From Corallococcus silvisoli (GTDB taxonomy: Bacteria > Myxococcota > Myxococcia > Myxococcales > Myxococcaceae): a stretch of DNA of 64,000 nt. Under the pieces are notes generated by a model. It had not been told where the DNA came from. It did no database searches and worked only from the letters and a program-made list of their open reading frames with translations. The stretch covers positions 1 to 64,000 of the forward strand of contig NZ_JAAAPJ010000018.1 of assembly GCF_009909145.1 (NCBI RefSeq), given 5' to 3'. Made by a program: the position numbers and the translations under genes. Numbering within the stretch: position 1 is the stretch's first letter; each line of letters starts with the position of its first letter. This document shows, piece by piece, positions 62,980 through 64,000 of this stretch.

Positions 62980-63023
62980 ACGGGCGCTCCGGGGAGACTT
63001 CCCGGGGCGCCCGTCGTCTTTTC
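62980..63023 (+). terminator. Strong intrinsic terminator between the lipoprotein and smc
   Basis: ACGGGCGC (62980-62987) pairs with GCGCCCGT (63007-63014), continuing inward through TCCGGG/CCCGGG with one G-T pair, a stem of about 15 bp closed by a small loop, followed by TCTTTTCT (63016-63023). A smaller hairpin (CCGGGAG/CTCCCGG) precedes it. It ends the plus-strand lipoprotein and may serve smc from the other side. Confidence 0.78.
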
Positions 63024-63064
63024 TGGAGCCTCTGGAGAGGCCCCGGAGTCCCTGCCCTGCCGCG

Positions 63065-64000
63065 CTACGACGCGGCGGGGACCTTGTCGTCGTTGTGCGC
63101 GGCGGCCTCGCGCATCTTCACGCTGACCAGCTTGGAGATGCCGGGCTCCTCCATGGTGACGCCGTAGAGCGTGTCGGCGACCTCCATGGTGCGCTTGTTG
63201 TGGGTGATGAGGATGAACTGCGACTGGCGGCTCATCTCCTTCACCATGTCGTTGTAGCGGCCCACGTTGCCCTCATCCAGCGGGGCGTCGACCTCGTCCA
63301 GGAGGCAGAAGGGGGTGGGCTTGATGAGGAAGATGCCGAAGATGAGCGCCACGGCGGTGAGCGCCTTCTCGCCACCGGACAGCAGGTTGACGCTCTGGAG
63401 CTTCTTGCCCGGCGGCTGGGCCACGATCTCCACGCCCGGCTCGCCGTTGGGGCCTTCCTGCGTCAGCACCAGGCTGGCGCGGCCACCGCCGAACAGGCGC
63501 GGGAAGATGGCCTGGAACTTGTCGTTCACCACGTCGAAGGTCTGCTTGAAGCGCTCGCGGCTCGTCGCGTCGATGCGGACGATGGCTTCCTTCAGCTGGC
63601 TGATGGACGCCTGGAGGTCCTGGCGCTGCGTGGAGAGGAACTCGTAGCGCTTGGACAGCTCCGCGTGCTCGTCGATGGCGGTGAGGTTGATCTCCCCCAT
63701 CTTCTCCACCTGCGCGCGCAGGTCCTTGAGCTCCCCCTCCACCTCGTCCGAGAGCGGCGGCAGCAGGTGGTACTGGTGCAGCTCCGCGGCCAGCTCCAGC
63801 TGGTAGCGCTCGCGGATGCCGGAGGCCAGGTGCTCCATCTCCAGGGCGATCTCCTTCTCGCGCAGCGAAATCTGGGACAGGCCCTGCATGAGCTCATCCA
63901 GCCGGCCGCGCAGCTCGCGGAAGGCGGTGTCCTGCTCACGCACCTCGGTGGTGGCCGCGGTGTGCGCGGCGCGGCGCGCCTCCAGGGTCTCCGCCGCCCC
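63065..64000 (-). CDS. smc: Chromosome partition protein SMC, C-terminal part
   Basis: The reading frame runs off the right edge of the window, so only the C-terminal 311 residues are present. The sequence has the end of a coiled coil (ELRGRLDELMQG, EDHAELSKRY-type helices) and the C-terminal ATPase lobe with the signature LLSGGEKALTAVALIF and the Walker B segment FCLLDEVDAPLDEGNV, then LITHNKRTMEVADTLYGVTM. SMC with ScpAB compacts and segregates the chromosome. It converges with the lipoprotein gene. Confidence 0.97.
   Translation of the reverse strand, partial: GAAETLEARRAAHTAATTEVREQDTAFRELRGRLDELMQGLSQISLREKEIALEMEHLASGIRERYQLELAAELHQYHLLPPLSDEVEGELKDLRAQVEKMGEINLTAIDEHAELSKRYEFLSTQRQDLQASISQLKEAIVRIDATSRERFKQTFDVVNDKFQAIFPRLFGGGRASLVLTQEGPNGEPGVEIVAQPPGKKLQSVNLLSGGEKALTAVALIFGIFLIKPTPFCLLDEVDAPLDEGNVGRYNDMVKEMSRQSQFILITHNKRTMEVADTLYGVTMEEPGISKLVSVKMREAAAHNDDKVPAAS

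Overview
The window is a high-GC chromosomal segment from a myxobacterium (Myxococcus/Corallococcus/Stigmatella-like). The strongest evidence is a full, co-oriented set of adventurous (A-) gliding-motility genes, gltD-gltE-gltF-gltG-gltH-(unnamed)-gltI-gltJ (alias agmU-aglT-cglF-pglI-x-x-agmK-agmX), on the minus strand between 7.5 and 32.4 kb. Supporting signs are many lipoproteins, an FHA-type enhancer-binding protein, and a gene order from glt to groESL to smc that I recall from Myxococcus xanthus. All assignments come from reading the translated sequence; no database search was run.

Layout. 0-1.9 kb: right part of an IS66-family insertion sequence (tnpB fragment plus tnpC), abutting a 5'-truncated gene for an Ig-like/repeat surface protein. 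2.6-4.4 kb is clearly poorer in G+C than the rest and ends with a small lipoprotein. 4.5-7.3 kb: a minus-strand gene with faint RelA/SpoT-synthetase-like motifs, a secreted MORN-like protein, and a Cys-rich lipoprotein sharing its C-terminal domain with the 3.8-kb lipoprotein. 7.5-32.4 kb: the glt operon, including a 12.3-kb gene (gltI) and an unnamed gene with an RGG-rich N-terminus. A good sigma70-type promoter lies in front of gltD and a perfect 14-bp hairpin follows gltJ.

32.6-44.5 kb: a conserved hypothetical, a DnaC/IstB-like ATPase, a dimethylformamidase-like/NHL lipoprotein, aspartokinase, a Gld-like ABC transporter (ATPase, permease, GldG-like, DUF4340-like), a metallophosphoesterase and a nucleotidyltransferase. 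44.7-49.8 kb: a compact cassette of lipoprotein A, ECF sigma factor, zinc-type anti-sigma, exported caspase-like protease and lipoprotein B. The last four overlap or nearly overlap, and the two lipoproteins are paralogues. This is the best candidate for an undescribed system: an envelope signalling module linking sigma-factor control to a periplasmic caspase.

49.9-64 kb: AmpG-like permease, phosphoglucomutase, a DoxX-like protein, an NmrA-like oxidoreductase, rpoZ, a NUDIX hydrolase, two overlapping conserved hypotheticals, groES-groEL under CIRCE control, glutaredoxin, a small SKESFPASD-motif protein, an FHA/AAA+ regulator lacking the GAFTGA loop, a lipoprotein, and the C-terminal part of smc running off the right edge. 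A second, perfectly symmetric CIRCE lies between groES and the divergent hypothetical pair. I saw no tRNA, rRNA, CRISPR array or replication origin.
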